In this document: one piece after another, positions 9,601 through 18,028 of the stretch | How the letters are laid out: each line of letters begins with the position of its first letter | How positions within the stretch are numbered: position 1 is the stretch's first letter | NCBI GenBank assembly: GCA_965199685.1 | Contig: OZ241323.1 | Span: 1,550,001 to 1,614,000 of the forward strand | Direction: 5' to 3' | Length of the DNA: 64,000 nt | Source of the DNA: SP5GCR1 sp965199685 | GTDB lineage: Bacteria; Pseudomonadota; Gammaproteobacteria; Poriferisulfidales; Oxydemutatoraceae | Notes under the pieces: model-generated | The model's input: the letters and a program-made list of their open reading frames with translations, nothing else | The model's database searches: none | Told to the model about the DNA's origin: nothing | Translations under genes and position numbers: made by a program

Positions 9601-12600
9601 AATAGCAATGTCGGCGGATTAATCGGAGCAAACCTAGGGGGGACTGGAATTACTAACAGTTATGCAAGCGGCGATATTCGTGGCAGTACTTTCGTAGGTA
9701 GCTTCGTGGGTTATAACTCGCCTGTCCTTGAGGAGCGCATTGAAGTAAATATTAGCATTGACGATAGCTATTGGGCAGAAAAGCCGGACTCTCCGACCAA
9801 TGATCTAGAGCGACATCTAGGGCAGTCTGTCGAAATGCTCCAATCACCAACTGATGCAAGTGATATATATGCAAATTGGAGTACTACTGATTGGGATTTT
9901 GGCAACAATAGAAGTTATCCTGTCCTCCGCTATGGCAGTTCAGGAACGATAGACACCTGCGATTTCGATCCTCAAACCTCGTTGCCGCAATGCGGCACTC
10001 TACTCCCCAATCAGCGTGATAGCGGGCTGAGTGCTTTGTTCATTGTAGAAAATGGCGAGATAAGCAATAACGACTTAAGGTTTTTCACTAGGCCGTTCTC
10101 GTCTTTGGTCTACGATTATATCGTCCCAACACCAAGCTCGAATAAGTTCCAAATTATGCCGTTTGCAATCAATGGCGACAACGCAACGATTACCATTACC
10201 GAGTCAGAAAGAGTCGTCGATTTTTTCAACAACAGAAGTAGCGGTGACATAAGCGAAGAAATTGAGTTGGGAGACACAAGAATTTTAACCATAGAAGTGA
10301 CGGATGGAGAAATTATTACTCGCTATATGCTGATAGTCCCCGGTTTCAGCCTTTTAATATCCGAAACGCTCATAGTTGAACCCACGAATGCGGACGGCAC
10401 GGTTAACGAGGGAAGCACAATCACTTTACGGCCTATAGTTGCTGGCGGCACTGAGCCTTACGACCACGTATGGGCACACTCTTTGGAGGATCCATCAAGC
10501 CTATCGGAACTGACCACTTCGACTTTAAGTTTTAGAGTACCCGAGAATTTCGTCGGAACCGATGACACCCGCGATGTCGTATTTACGGTGAGAGTCAACG
10601 ACAATGACGGTTCCTCATCCAGCCGCACTACGGTATTGAGGGTTAATCGCATAGATAACGGACCTCCCAATGCAGATATAGAAACGGAGATAACTAGCAC
10701 AACCATTACTATCCGAGTGAACACTGGTGAGGATCCGGACGGCGACGGAGGTTTCACATATCAATGGCAAGAGAGAAAATTGGGCATTGACTGGGTAGAT
10801 ATTAGTACTAGCACTGATGCCCTCGTCATACCACAGGACACTCCCGGCAGTACCCGATATCGTGTAATAGTAACACACATAGATGCCCAAAATCATATAA
10901 GTATGACACAAATAGATTCGATTAGGGTGAGGGTTGATGACGACGGTGATAATCTAATAGAAATTTACTATTTGGAGGATTTAGACGCAATTCGTCATCA
11001 ATTAGATGGCAAGGCTTACAACACCGGCAGCGAGACTGCTCGCGTCATTCTTGGTTGTGAGGCAGATACCTGTGGTGGCTACGAATTGGGTAGGGATTTG
11101 GACTTCAGAAAAACCGAGCATTATAGCGACAGAACGAACATGAACCAATGGATTCCGAATGAAGATAGAAGCAACGAAGGTTGGCAGCGAATTGGTGTTG
11201 GCGCAAGTGGTTTGGCTACTACCTTTGAAGGGAACGATTTGACGATTTCCAATCTGTTTATAAATCGTCCCTCTGAAAGTGCAGTAGCTCTATTCGGCCA
11301 ACTAGCAAGGGATGGCAAAATTCAAAATGTGGGGTTATTGGACATAGATGTACAAGGACTTAGCTCTGTAGGCGGATTGGTGGCAAACAACGCGGGTTTG
11401 ATACTTAATAGTCATGTGGGCGGCCTGGCACAGGTTTCAGGAAACAATTCTATAGGCGGCCTTGTCGGTTGGAATGTTAATGGGGGACGTATTATCAACA
11501 GCTATGCAGATGCTGAGATAATCGGTATTGTCGGTGCACTCGGACCTTCACAACTGGGTGGTCTGGTCGGTTTCAACCAGGGAGTAATTAACGATAGCTA
11601 TGCAATGGGTGATATTACCGGAGAAGATAACGGCAATGTAGGTGGATTAGTCGGCGTTAACGAGCAACTCGTTACCAATAGCTTTGCAACGGGCAATATT
11701 TCTGGAAGACTCAATGCCGGAGGATTGATTGGCTTCAATGATGACCCTCCTTCTAACAATTTAACCCCTAGAGTTGCCAATAGTTTCGCAACCGGTAATG
11801 TTCAAGGTAGCAGAGATGATAGTCAAAACCTAGGTGGTTTAATCGGCCGTAATATAAGAACAGGAGCAGGGGCTGTCAGAAACACTTACTCCAACGGTGT
11901 TGTATCTGGGCATGCAAACTTGGGTGGTTTAATCGGATTCGCAGAAAATTCCCTCTTGCAGTTCAGCTACACAACGAGTTTGGTTATGGGAACTTCCTCA
12001 ACCTCAGTAGGTGGTCTAATCGGCAATGGCAGTGGTGGTAGTGTAACTGCAAGTTATTGGCAAAATGACGACAGCGAACTTCCTGATGTAGCACGAGGAA
12101 ACGTAACAATTAACGGCTCGGCGGGACGCTCGGCTACGGAGCTTAAAGCACCTGAGACAAATACCGGTATTTATAGTCAGTGGTCTACTGATGACTGGGA
12201 CTTCGGCACAAGAGATGAATATCCGATACTCGGATACGGGAAAGGCATCCGCCCTATAGGCGACCCTCAATGCGCTGATGACCCCAATACCGAATTGTTA
12301 CCTGATTGCGCCCTGATATTGGATGGTCAACAGCCTACTTTAGTAGCATTAGAGCTTGAGCAAACTAACAGCACCAGCAATGTCATAATATATAGATCTC
12401 TCACATTAGACCCTGAATTTGATCCCGAAGTTCTAGAATACGAGGCGGAATTTAATGCTGGAACCACCCGAATTAGATTAACACCCGTCGCCAATCACAG
12501 TAGCAACACTATCAGCTACAAAATAGGCACCCAAGACTTCCAAGAACTGACAGGCAATGCCTCTTTCATCCATATACTAATGAACAATGAGGATAGCTTA

Positions 12601-12738
12601 ACTGTGGTGATCAGAGTAAGTCCACATTCCCGTTCTAGCACGCGTGGAACAAAAGAATACACCATTGAGCTAGACAAATCCCAAGTCAGATCACTGCTCG
12701 TCCGTACCAGGTTATTTTTAGAAGGCCCTGCACGATAA
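6655..12738 (+). CDS. Giant exported GLUG-repeat surface protein
   Basis: 2027 residues with a clear signal peptide (residues 1-24, cleavage after SPAMA). The protein is built from three long modules, starting near residues 36, 722 and 1422. Each opens with a D-x-D-x-DGLIEI segment followed by L-x-x-L-x-x-IR and LDG. Then comes GYEL-x-R-x-LDF, an EGN(G)YTISNL strand, and a run of GLUG motifs (GGLVG, then IxNSYAxG). Each closes with ASYWQND or a similar segment and WDFGT-x-x-YPVL. Stretches after the modules resemble cadherin-like beta-sandwich and Ig-like domains (for example LDIAGAEWTPDFSSDQTDYTV). GLUG repeats are expected to fold as a beta-helix and are common in bacterial adhesins. No LPxTG or autotransporter barrel is visible; the protein ends VRTRLFLEGPAR, similar to the end of the gene at 2461. 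Likely role, by inference: adhesion or cell-surface contact. Confidence 0.8.
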   Translation: MRINPFYLIKFLLVAAVLCSPAMAQTEQPTRCMRSNIDQDKDGLIEICNLNQLNEIRFNLDGAAYTPEGRTVKITNGCPTTGSIIGCIGYELTRDLDFRERSDYRDTGEFRRIGRIWRDGGWQPIGGINVRDSGREILRGFSGVFEGNGYTISNLLINLENENIANRDATGWGLRGVGLFGFTTQTAVIRNIGLLNLKIQKNNSPQARPDNPVDNIYYLKGVGGLVGINGGKIINSYVSGEIDGGIFDANFEPNNKQGRDKVGGLVGTNLSEIVNSYAIATVRGSNIVGGLVGENCFNRTRTLSVILPTTPPQTVERFFSFHPGCPANSTGEIINSYARGIVQALGNGGGLVGANRSRITNSYADSDSIARVVPIVDDNLLRIDFGGLVAVNDRSQENTAALINQPVPIITASYWQNDGSSLNDIGRVGSQRSALSYTAGRSASDLKLPDDATGIYSSWNVADWDFGTTEQYPVLKYATDEDPSTCGKQPRRKDTDPPECGSLLPNQGTGLRDLDIAGAEWTPDFSSDQTDYTVSIDNSFQDISLRLNAYNPEANITIEDIGTAIGSTETTILLSQSTTLTVTVSDGDTDFNYNVRIEKQSFVLLEREIELQPENDISINADGTVNENSEITLSVVADGNYDYRWEQSPMWNQSQSPYPNAPSISTFIPLDFVDGDSASTTRSVIFTLTVSDGSDSLTLSRTLIVRNVPNETIGPLRVDIDADNDGLIEIYHLEDLDAIRYQMDGTGYRANATAARITTGCPNTGCNGYELARNLDFEDDASYFRRSNKALWTVENSDDDRGWLPIGDSPNAGRFFNSTFEGNGYTISNLQINRTASDNVGLFGLALQDINTPIKNLGLRDINIRGRESVGGLVGDCTSCLIVNSYATGTVNGHSHLGGLIGRTRTTTVANSHAMVNVSGSNDAGGFVGGLIGRCNQSDISNSYASGNVSGNVSVGGLVGYFFSSSQFGKIDNSYASGQVTGNSNVGGLIGANLGGTGITNSYASGDIRGSTFVGSFVGYNSPVLEERIEVNISIDDSYWAEKPDSPTNDLERHLGQSVEMLQSPTDASDIYANWSTTDWDFGNNRSYPVLRYGSSGTIDTCDFDPQTSLPQCGTLLPNQRDSGLSALFIVENGEISNNDLRFFTRPFSSLVYDYIVPTPSSNKFQIMPFAINGDNATITITESERVVDFFNNRSSGDISEEIELGDTRILTIEVTDGEIITRYMLIVPGFSLLISETLIVEPTNADGTVNEGSTITLRPIVAGGTEPYDHVWAHSLEDPSSLSELTTSTLSFRVPENFVGTDDTRDVVFTVRVNDNDGSSSSRTTVLRVNRIDNGPPNADIETEITSTTITIRVNTGEDPDGDGGFTYQWQERKLGIDWVDISTSTDALVIPQDTPGSTRYRVIVTHIDAQNHISMTQIDSIRVRVDDDGDNLIEIYYLEDLDAIRHQLDGKAYNTGSETARVILGCEADTCGGYELGRDLDFRKTEHYSDRTNMNQWIPNEDRSNEGWQRIGVGASGLATTFEGNDLTISNLFINRPSESAVALFGQLARDGKIQNVGLLDIDVQGLSSVGGLVANNAGLILNSHVGGLAQVSGNNSIGGLVGWNVNGGRIINSYADAEIIGIVGALGPSQLGGLVGFNQGVINDSYAMGDITGEDNGNVGGLVGVNEQLVTNSFATGNISGRLNAGGLIGFNDDPPSNNLTPRVANSFATGNVQGSRDDSQNLGGLIGRNIRTGAGAVRNTYSNGVVSGHANLGGLIGFAENSLLQFSYTTSLVMGTSSTSVGGLIGNGSGGSVTASYWQNDDSELPDVARGNVTINGSAGRSATELKAPETNTGIYSQWSTDDWDFGTRDEYPILGYGKGIRPIGDPQCADDPNTELLPDCALILDGQQPTLVALELEQTNSTSNVIIYRSLTLDPEFDPEVLEYEAEFNAGTTRIRLTPVANHSSNTISYKIGTQDFQELTGNASFIHILMNNEDSLTVVIRVSPHSRSSTRGTKEYTIELDKSQVRSLLVRTRLFLEGPAR

Positions 12739-12741
12739 CCA

Positions 12742-13070
12742 AAAAGTGCCGTCATCGCCTACACGTAACCGCTTGCGCCATTAAATTTACGATAACCACC
12801 CGTAGGGGAGGGCTAACATGCCCTCCCTAAAGTACCGTTCTGAATGAACAGAACCGCCTGCGCCACTTGGGTTTTGGTTTCCATAAATTAGATGGCGTAC
12901 GAAGGATAATGTACGACAAGCAACCATGTTGAGGTTCTGCACAATGTCACGCCGATTGACCTACTGGCTCAATCGGCGGTTCTACTTGTGCAGACGCAAC
13001 GCGTTTCGGGAGGGCATGTTAGCCCTCCCCTACGGTTCATGAAATACTTTTTCAACAGTCCTAGAATGCT
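12742..13070. repeat. Cluster of nested dispersed repeats
   Basis: Runs from AAAAAGTGCCGTCATC to ACTTTTTCAACAGTCC. It contains two CGCTTGCGCCA/CGCCTGCGCCA boxes, two GGGAGGGC-ATG-CCCTCCC palindromes and one CGCCGATTGA/TCAATCGGCGG hairpin (about 12952-12986). It fills most of the gap between the GLUG gene and acnA; the last 100 bp before acnA look like ordinary unique promoter sequence. Confidence 0.75.
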
Positions 13071-13168
13071 TGACGGCATTGTCACAACCCAGTAAATAAG
13101 GCATAATAAGCATCATTATTCCCATTGCGTGAATAAAACAACCATACATTACAACAATCAATCGGACT

Positions 13169-15790
13169 ATGAACAGCTTTGATACTAAAACGACTCTCCA
13201 AGTGGGTAGCAATGCCTATACCATCTTTGATATTTCTAGGCTTGAGCAAGCGCACAGTTTGCCTTTTTGCCTGAAAATTTTATTAGAAAACTTATTGCGG
13301 CACGAGGACGGCAACACCGTGAATAAGGCGGATATACAGGCTCTGCTTGATAGGAAAGGCGAGAACAAAGAGATCGCCTATCGACCGGCACGGGTATTGA
13401 TGCAAGACTTTACCGGCGTGCCGGCAGTGGTAGACCTCGCAGCGATGCGGGCAGCAATGCATCGCTTGGGGCTAGATCCTGATAAAATCAACCCTTTGCA
13501 ACCTACTGAATTAGTCATAGATCACTCGGTTCAGGTAGATAAATTCGGCACTGACAAAGCTCTAGACCTCAATACTAAAATAGAATTTCAGCGCAACCGC
13601 GAACGTTATAATTTTCTGAAATGGGGACAAAAAGCATTCTCTAACTTCAAGGTAGTGCCGCCCGGTTCCGGCATCGTACATCAGGTCAATCTGGAATATC
13701 TAGCGCGGGTTATATTCGTCAACGAAGAGCAAGGCGAAAAATTAGCGTACCCCGATACTTTGGTAGGAACCGACTCGCATACTACGATGATCAACGGCAT
13801 CGGCGTGTTGGGTTGGGGTGTGGGCGGCATAGAAGCCGAAGCCTCTATGTTGGGGCAACCCATCTCTATGCTCATCCCTGAAGTCGTAGGCTTTGAGCTA
13901 CGCGGGAAATTGCCCGAAGGCTCAACCGCAACCGATCTGGTGTTGACGGTCGTAGAAATGTTGCGCAAACTCGGCGTAGTAGGCAAGTTTGTAGAGTTCT
14001 ACGGCGACGGCTTGAACGAGTTGTCGCTGGGTGATCGCGCAACCATCGCCAACATGGCACCGGAATACGGCGCAACCTGCGGCATCTTTCCGATAGACCA
14101 AGAGACTCTAGACTACCTATCTTTGAGCGGTCGTAGCAATGATGAGATCGCTTTGATAGAAGCCTATGCTAAACAATGTGGGTTATGGCGCAACGATACA
14201 AATAAGTTGCAATACGATAAGACGATTAGCCTTAACCTGAACGAAGTTGTGCCTAGCCTTGCCGGACCGAAGCGCCCACAAGATCGCATTCCATTAAACC
14301 TTGCACAGGAAAAATGTCGCGAAGCCCTTGAAAAAATCAACCCCACACCTAGACATGCCGATATTGAGATAGACGACGAGCCGGTGACTTTGCGCGACGG
14401 TTTCGTTGCCATTGCTGCGATTACCTCATGCACCAATACTTCAAATCCCTCAGTGATGCTGTCGGCGGGACTACTTGCCAAAAAGGCTGCTGCATTTGGA
14501 CTTAAGGTCAAGCCATGGGTTAAAACATCGCTTGCTCCTGGTTCGCGTGTCGTCACCGATTATCTACAAAGCGCAAAACTTATGGATGCATTGGAAGCAC
14601 TCGGTTTTTATAACGTGGGCTATGGTTGCACCACTTGCATAGGAAACTCCGGTCCCTTACCCAAAGCGATCACTGCTGCCATCAAAGAACACAAGCTGGC
14701 AGCGAGCGCGGTGTTGTCCGGCAATAGAAACTTTGAGGGGCGTATACATGCGCAAGTGCAACTGAACTACCTCGCATCTCCACCGCTGGTAATTGCATAC
14801 GCACTCGCCGGCACGATGGATATAGATTTATATAAAGAACCTCTGGCTACCAACGAACAAGGGCAGCCGGTTTTTCTAAAAGATATTTGGCCTAGCCGAC
14901 AAGAGCTTGATACATTACTCAAACGAGCATTGTCGGCAGACCAGTTCAGAGCGATTTATTCTGAGATATTTGACGGCACCGAAGATTGGCGTGAATTGGA
15001 AAGCACTGCCGATACGCTTTACGACTGGGCAGACTCTACTTATGTTGCCCACCCTCCATATTTTGAAAATCTCTCTTTAGAGGCGCAACAACCGACACCG
15101 ATTGAAAACGCACGAGTACTGGCTATCTTGGGCGACTCGGTAACCACCGACCATATTTCACCGGCTGGCGCGATTGCACCCGATAGCCCAGCAGGATCAT
15201 ATTTGCAATCACAAGGCGTGCAGGTGCAAGACTTTAATTCCTACGGTTCACGGCGCGGCAATCACGAAGTGATGGTTAGAGGCACGTTTGCCAATATCCG
15301 TCTACGCAACCAATTAGTGCCTAATGTAGAGGGAGGTTATACGCTTCATTTCCCATCTAATGAGCAGATGACTATTTACGATGCGGCGATGCGCTATCTG
15401 CATGAGTCGGTGCCGACTATCGTCATTGCTGGCAAAGAATATGGCAGCGGTTCATCGCGAGACTGGGCAGCAAAGGGACCTAGACTGCAAGGTGTTCGGG
15501 CAGTAATTGCCGAGAGTTTTGAACGCATACACAGAACTAACCTGATTGGGATGGGTATATTACCACTACAATTTTTGGAAGGAGACGATGCCCAATCTCT
15601 GGGATTGGAGGGAAATGAACTTTATACGATTCGCATTGATAAAGACGGCATAGCGAATGTTCATGTGGAGGACGAAAGCCAGCAAAGCAAAATCTTTAAG
15701 GTGCGCATCCGTATAGACACCCCACAAGAGCAAGATTATTACGACAACGGCGGGATTCTGCACTATGTGCTACGCCGGCTCGCCGCTTAA
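13169..15790 (+). CDS. acnA: Aconitate hydratase A
   Basis: TCA-cycle aconitase, interconverting citrate and isocitrate through cis-aconitate. The 873-residue length fits the AcnA/IRP-type family. The [4Fe-4S] ligands are visible: one Cys in TSCTNTSNPS (near residue 421) and two in GCTTCIGNSGPLP (near 487 and 490). The DSHTTMINGIGVLGWGVGG segment and the C-terminal swivel domain motif YGSGSSRDWAAKG are present. The start ATG gives the usual N-terminus ending in YTIFDISRLE. It stands alone between two repeat clusters, with fumC convergent downstream. Confidence 0.97.
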   Translation: MNSFDTKTTLQVGSNAYTIFDISRLEQAHSLPFCLKILLENLLRHEDGNTVNKADIQALLDRKGENKEIAYRPARVLMQDFTGVPAVVDLAAMRAAMHRLGLDPDKINPLQPTELVIDHSVQVDKFGTDKALDLNTKIEFQRNRERYNFLKWGQKAFSNFKVVPPGSGIVHQVNLEYLARVIFVNEEQGEKLAYPDTLVGTDSHTTMINGIGVLGWGVGGIEAEASMLGQPISMLIPEVVGFELRGKLPEGSTATDLVLTVVEMLRKLGVVGKFVEFYGDGLNELSLGDRATIANMAPEYGATCGIFPIDQETLDYLSLSGRSNDEIALIEAYAKQCGLWRNDTNKLQYDKTISLNLNEVVPSLAGPKRPQDRIPLNLAQEKCREALEKINPTPRHADIEIDDEPVTLRDGFVAIAAITSCTNTSNPSVMLSAGLLAKKAAAFGLKVKPWVKTSLAPGSRVVTDYLQSAKLMDALEALGFYNVGYGCTTCIGNSGPLPKAITAAIKEHKLAASAVLSGNRNFEGRIHAQVQLNYLASPPLVIAYALAGTMDIDLYKEPLATNEQGQPVFLKDIWPSRQELDTLLKRALSADQFRAIYSEIFDGTEDWRELESTADTLYDWADSTYVAHPPYFENLSLEAQQPTPIENARVLAILGDSVTTDHISPAGAIAPDSPAGSYLQSQGVQVQDFNSYGSRRGNHEVMVRGTFANIRLRNQLVPNVEGGYTLHFPSNEQMTIYDAAMRYLHESVPTIVIAGKEYGSGSSRDWAAKGPRLQGVRAVIAESFERIHRTNLIGMGILPLQFLEGDDAQSLGLEGNELYTIRIDKDGIANVHVEDESQQSKIFKVRIRIDTPQEQDYYDNGGILHYVLRRLAA

Positions 15791-15795
15791 ATGTG

Positions 15796-16200
15796 TCGTA
15801 GGACTTTGAAAAAGTATTTCATACACCGTAGGGGAGGGCTAACATGCCCTCCCGAAACGCGTTGCGTCTGCACAAGTAGAACCGCCGATTGAGCCGGTAG
15901 GTCAATCGGCGTGACATTGTGCAGAACCTCAACAGGGTTGCTTGTCGTACATTATCCTTCGTACGCCATCCAATTTATGGGAACCAAAACCAAGTGGCGC
16001 AAGCGGTTCTGTTCGTGCAGAACGGTACTTTAGGGAGGGCATGTTAGCCCTCCCCTACAGGTGGTTATCATAAATTCAATGGCGCAAGCGGTTGGAATAG
16101 TGCAGAACGGTACCGTAGGGAGGGCATGTTAGCCCTCCCCTACAGATGGTTATCTTAAATTCAATGGCGCGAGCGATTAGGTTCGTACAATGGCGGTACT
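15796..16200. repeat. Cluster of nested dispersed repeats between acnA and fumC
   Basis: Starts at GGACTTTGAAAAAGTA. It carries three GGGAGGGC-palindromes, three CGCAAGCGGTT/GCGAGCGATT boxes and one CGCCGATTGAGCC-GGTCAATCGGCG hairpin (about 15880-15914). It reads largely as the reverse complement of the cluster upstream of acnA, so acnA is bracketed by inverted copies. It fills the whole convergent acnA/fumC gap and may serve as a two-way transcription stop. Confidence 0.75.
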
Positions 16201-16202
16201 TT

Positions 16203-17567
16203 CTAGATGAGTTTGGCGGGGTCTAGTAACGTTTGTGCTTCTTCTCTGCTCAGATCAGTTTGTTCTAAAACGACATCAAGGATCGGACGGCGTTCTTGAT
16301 ACGCCTGCTTGGCAATCGCAGCACCTTTCTCGTAACCTATTACCCTATTGAGAGCGGTCACCAATATCGGATTTCTCTCTAAGGCGGACTTTAGGGTATC
16401 CTCGTTGACCACAAAATCGGCAACTGCTTTGTCGGCTAATACTTGCGCTGCATTGCTCAACAAATCAATACTTTGCAACAAGTTATACGCGATAACCGGC
16501 AACATCACATTGAGTTGAAAATTGCCCGATTGACCAGCAATCGTAATCGTTGCATCGTTGCCTATGACTTGAGCACAAACCATCGCAACTGCCTCAGGAA
16601 TAACCGGATTCACTTTGCCCGGCATAATGCTACTACCCGGTTGCAGTACCGGCAGAGTAATCTCACCCAAACCTGCCAGCGGACCGGAGTTCATCCAACG
16701 CAAGTCATTGGCAATCTTCATAAGACCGACAGCGATAGTCTTCAGTTGTCCGCTACATTCCACTGCCGCATCTTGGGTGCTGAGTGCTTCAAATTTATTC
16801 AGCTTGGAAACAAAATTCATTCCGGCTCGCTCGGACAAAATACTACAAAATAAATCGGCAAAACCATCGGGACAATTTACACCGGTACCGACTGCAGTAC
16901 CACCTTGAGCCAATTCACGAAGCCTCTCCAATGCAGAGGACAAGCGTTCAATCGCATAACGTACTTGCGCTTCCCAGCCACCCAGTTCTTGCTTTAAGCT
17001 GATCGGCATAGCGTCCATCAGATGGGTACGTCCGGTGGTTAGCTTATCTGAGAGTGCATCGGCCTTGTTAGCGATACAGGCTTCCAAATGTTGCAGTGTT
17101 ATTATTAATTCTTCCTTAATCGACAGACAGGCACTCACATGTATTGCTGTCGGTATCACATCGTTGGAACTCTGGCTCATGTTGACATGGTCGTTGGGAT
17201 GTACGGCCGAGCCGGCGATCTTTGAGGCGAGCTTGGCAATCACTTCGTTGGCGTTCATGTTTGAACTGGTGCCAGACCCGGTCTGAAATACGTCTATGGG
17301 AAAATGCGCATCGTGTTTATTGGCAGCGACCTCTGTGGCAGCTTTTTTGATCGCCTCCGCAATTTCGTTGTCTAACAAATCCAAGCGTGCATTGGTTTCG
17401 GCACAGCTATATTTAATTAAGCCCAACGCGCGTATAAAAGCAGGCGGCATGGGCAAACCACTAATCGGAAAATTATCTACCGCTCGTTGGGTTTGAGCTC
17501 CATATAACTTATTCTCAGGTACTCTGACCTCGCCCAGGCTATCTTTTTCTATTCTGTATTTACTCAT
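16203..17567 (-). CDS. fumC: Fumarate hydratase class II
   Basis: Oxygen-stable, iron-free fumarase that hydrates fumarate to malate. The 454-residue protein has the superfamily signature loop GSSIMPGKVNPVIPEA with the catalytic Ser near residue 316. It also has TGSGTSSNMNANEV, the B-site/A-site segment GRTHLMDAMPI, and SSNDVIPTAIH. The N-terminus YRIEKDSLGEVRVPENKLYGAQT is typical FumC. It points toward acnA and could complement it in the TCA cycle, but the two are transcribed convergently. No frameshift or missing residue was seen. Confidence 0.97.
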   Translation of the reverse strand: MSKYRIEKDSLGEVRVPENKLYGAQTQRAVDNFPISGLPMPPAFIRALGLIKYSCAETNARLDLLDNEIAEAIKKAATEVAANKHDAHFPIDVFQTGSGTSSNMNANEVIAKLASKIAGSAVHPNDHVNMSQSSNDVIPTAIHVSACLSIKEELIITLQHLEACIANKADALSDKLTTGRTHLMDAMPISLKQELGGWEAQVRYAIERLSSALERLRELAQGGTAVGTGVNCPDGFADLFCSILSERAGMNFVSKLNKFEALSTQDAAVECSGQLKTIAVGLMKIANDLRWMNSGPLAGLGEITLPVLQPGSSIMPGKVNPVIPEAVAMVCAQVIGNDATITIAGQSGNFQLNVMLPVIAYNLLQSIDLLSNAAQVLADKAVADFVVNEDTLKSALERNPILVTALNRVIGYEKGAAIAKQAYQERRPILDVVLEQTDLSREEAQTLLDPAKLI

Positions 17568-17629
17568 TGTTTTGTGAAAATAGGGTTGGTTTAATCATTT
17601 TTTAATGGTTATCTAGTGTTCATTATATT

Positions 17630-17945
17630 ACATGAGGTGAAACCGCCGTTTGAGCCTGTAGGTCAATCGGCAATTTGATATGCCTGCCCTAACGCGTTGC
17701 GTCTGCAAAAACAATCCATTCATTCATTTCGTTTATGGTAACGAAAACCAAGTGGCGCAAGCGGTCACAGTAGTGCAGAACGGTACCGTAGGGCGGACAT
17801 GCTAGTCTGCCCCTACCGTTATCATAAATTTGATGGCGCAAGCGGTTACGTTTGAGCGATAACAGTACTTTTTCAACCACCCCTATGGAAACCAAAACCA
17901 AGTGGCGCAAGCGGTTGAGGTTTTGCAAGGACAACGCGTTTGGGT
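17630..17945. repeat. Degraded repeat cluster between fumC and purB
   Basis: Contains an eroded CGCCGTTTGAGCC-GGTCAATCGGC hairpin, CGCAAGCGG boxes at four places and a GTAGGGCGGACATGCTAGTCTGCCCCTAC palindrome, a variant of the usual GGGAGGGC form. The remaining about 80 bp before purB hold a plausible -10 TATAGATT region. Confidence 0.6.
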
Positions 17946-18028
17946 GGATATATTGAATCGCCGAGTAGAGGGGAATAAGCGGTATTCTGTGCTACTATAG
18001 ATTACACTTCACAAAAACCCGACCTACG

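Noticed and set aside
14164..14556. Minus-strand ORF of 130 codons inside acnA, and similar ones inside fumC
   Set aside because: Antisense frames of GC-richer conserved genes; no independent support.
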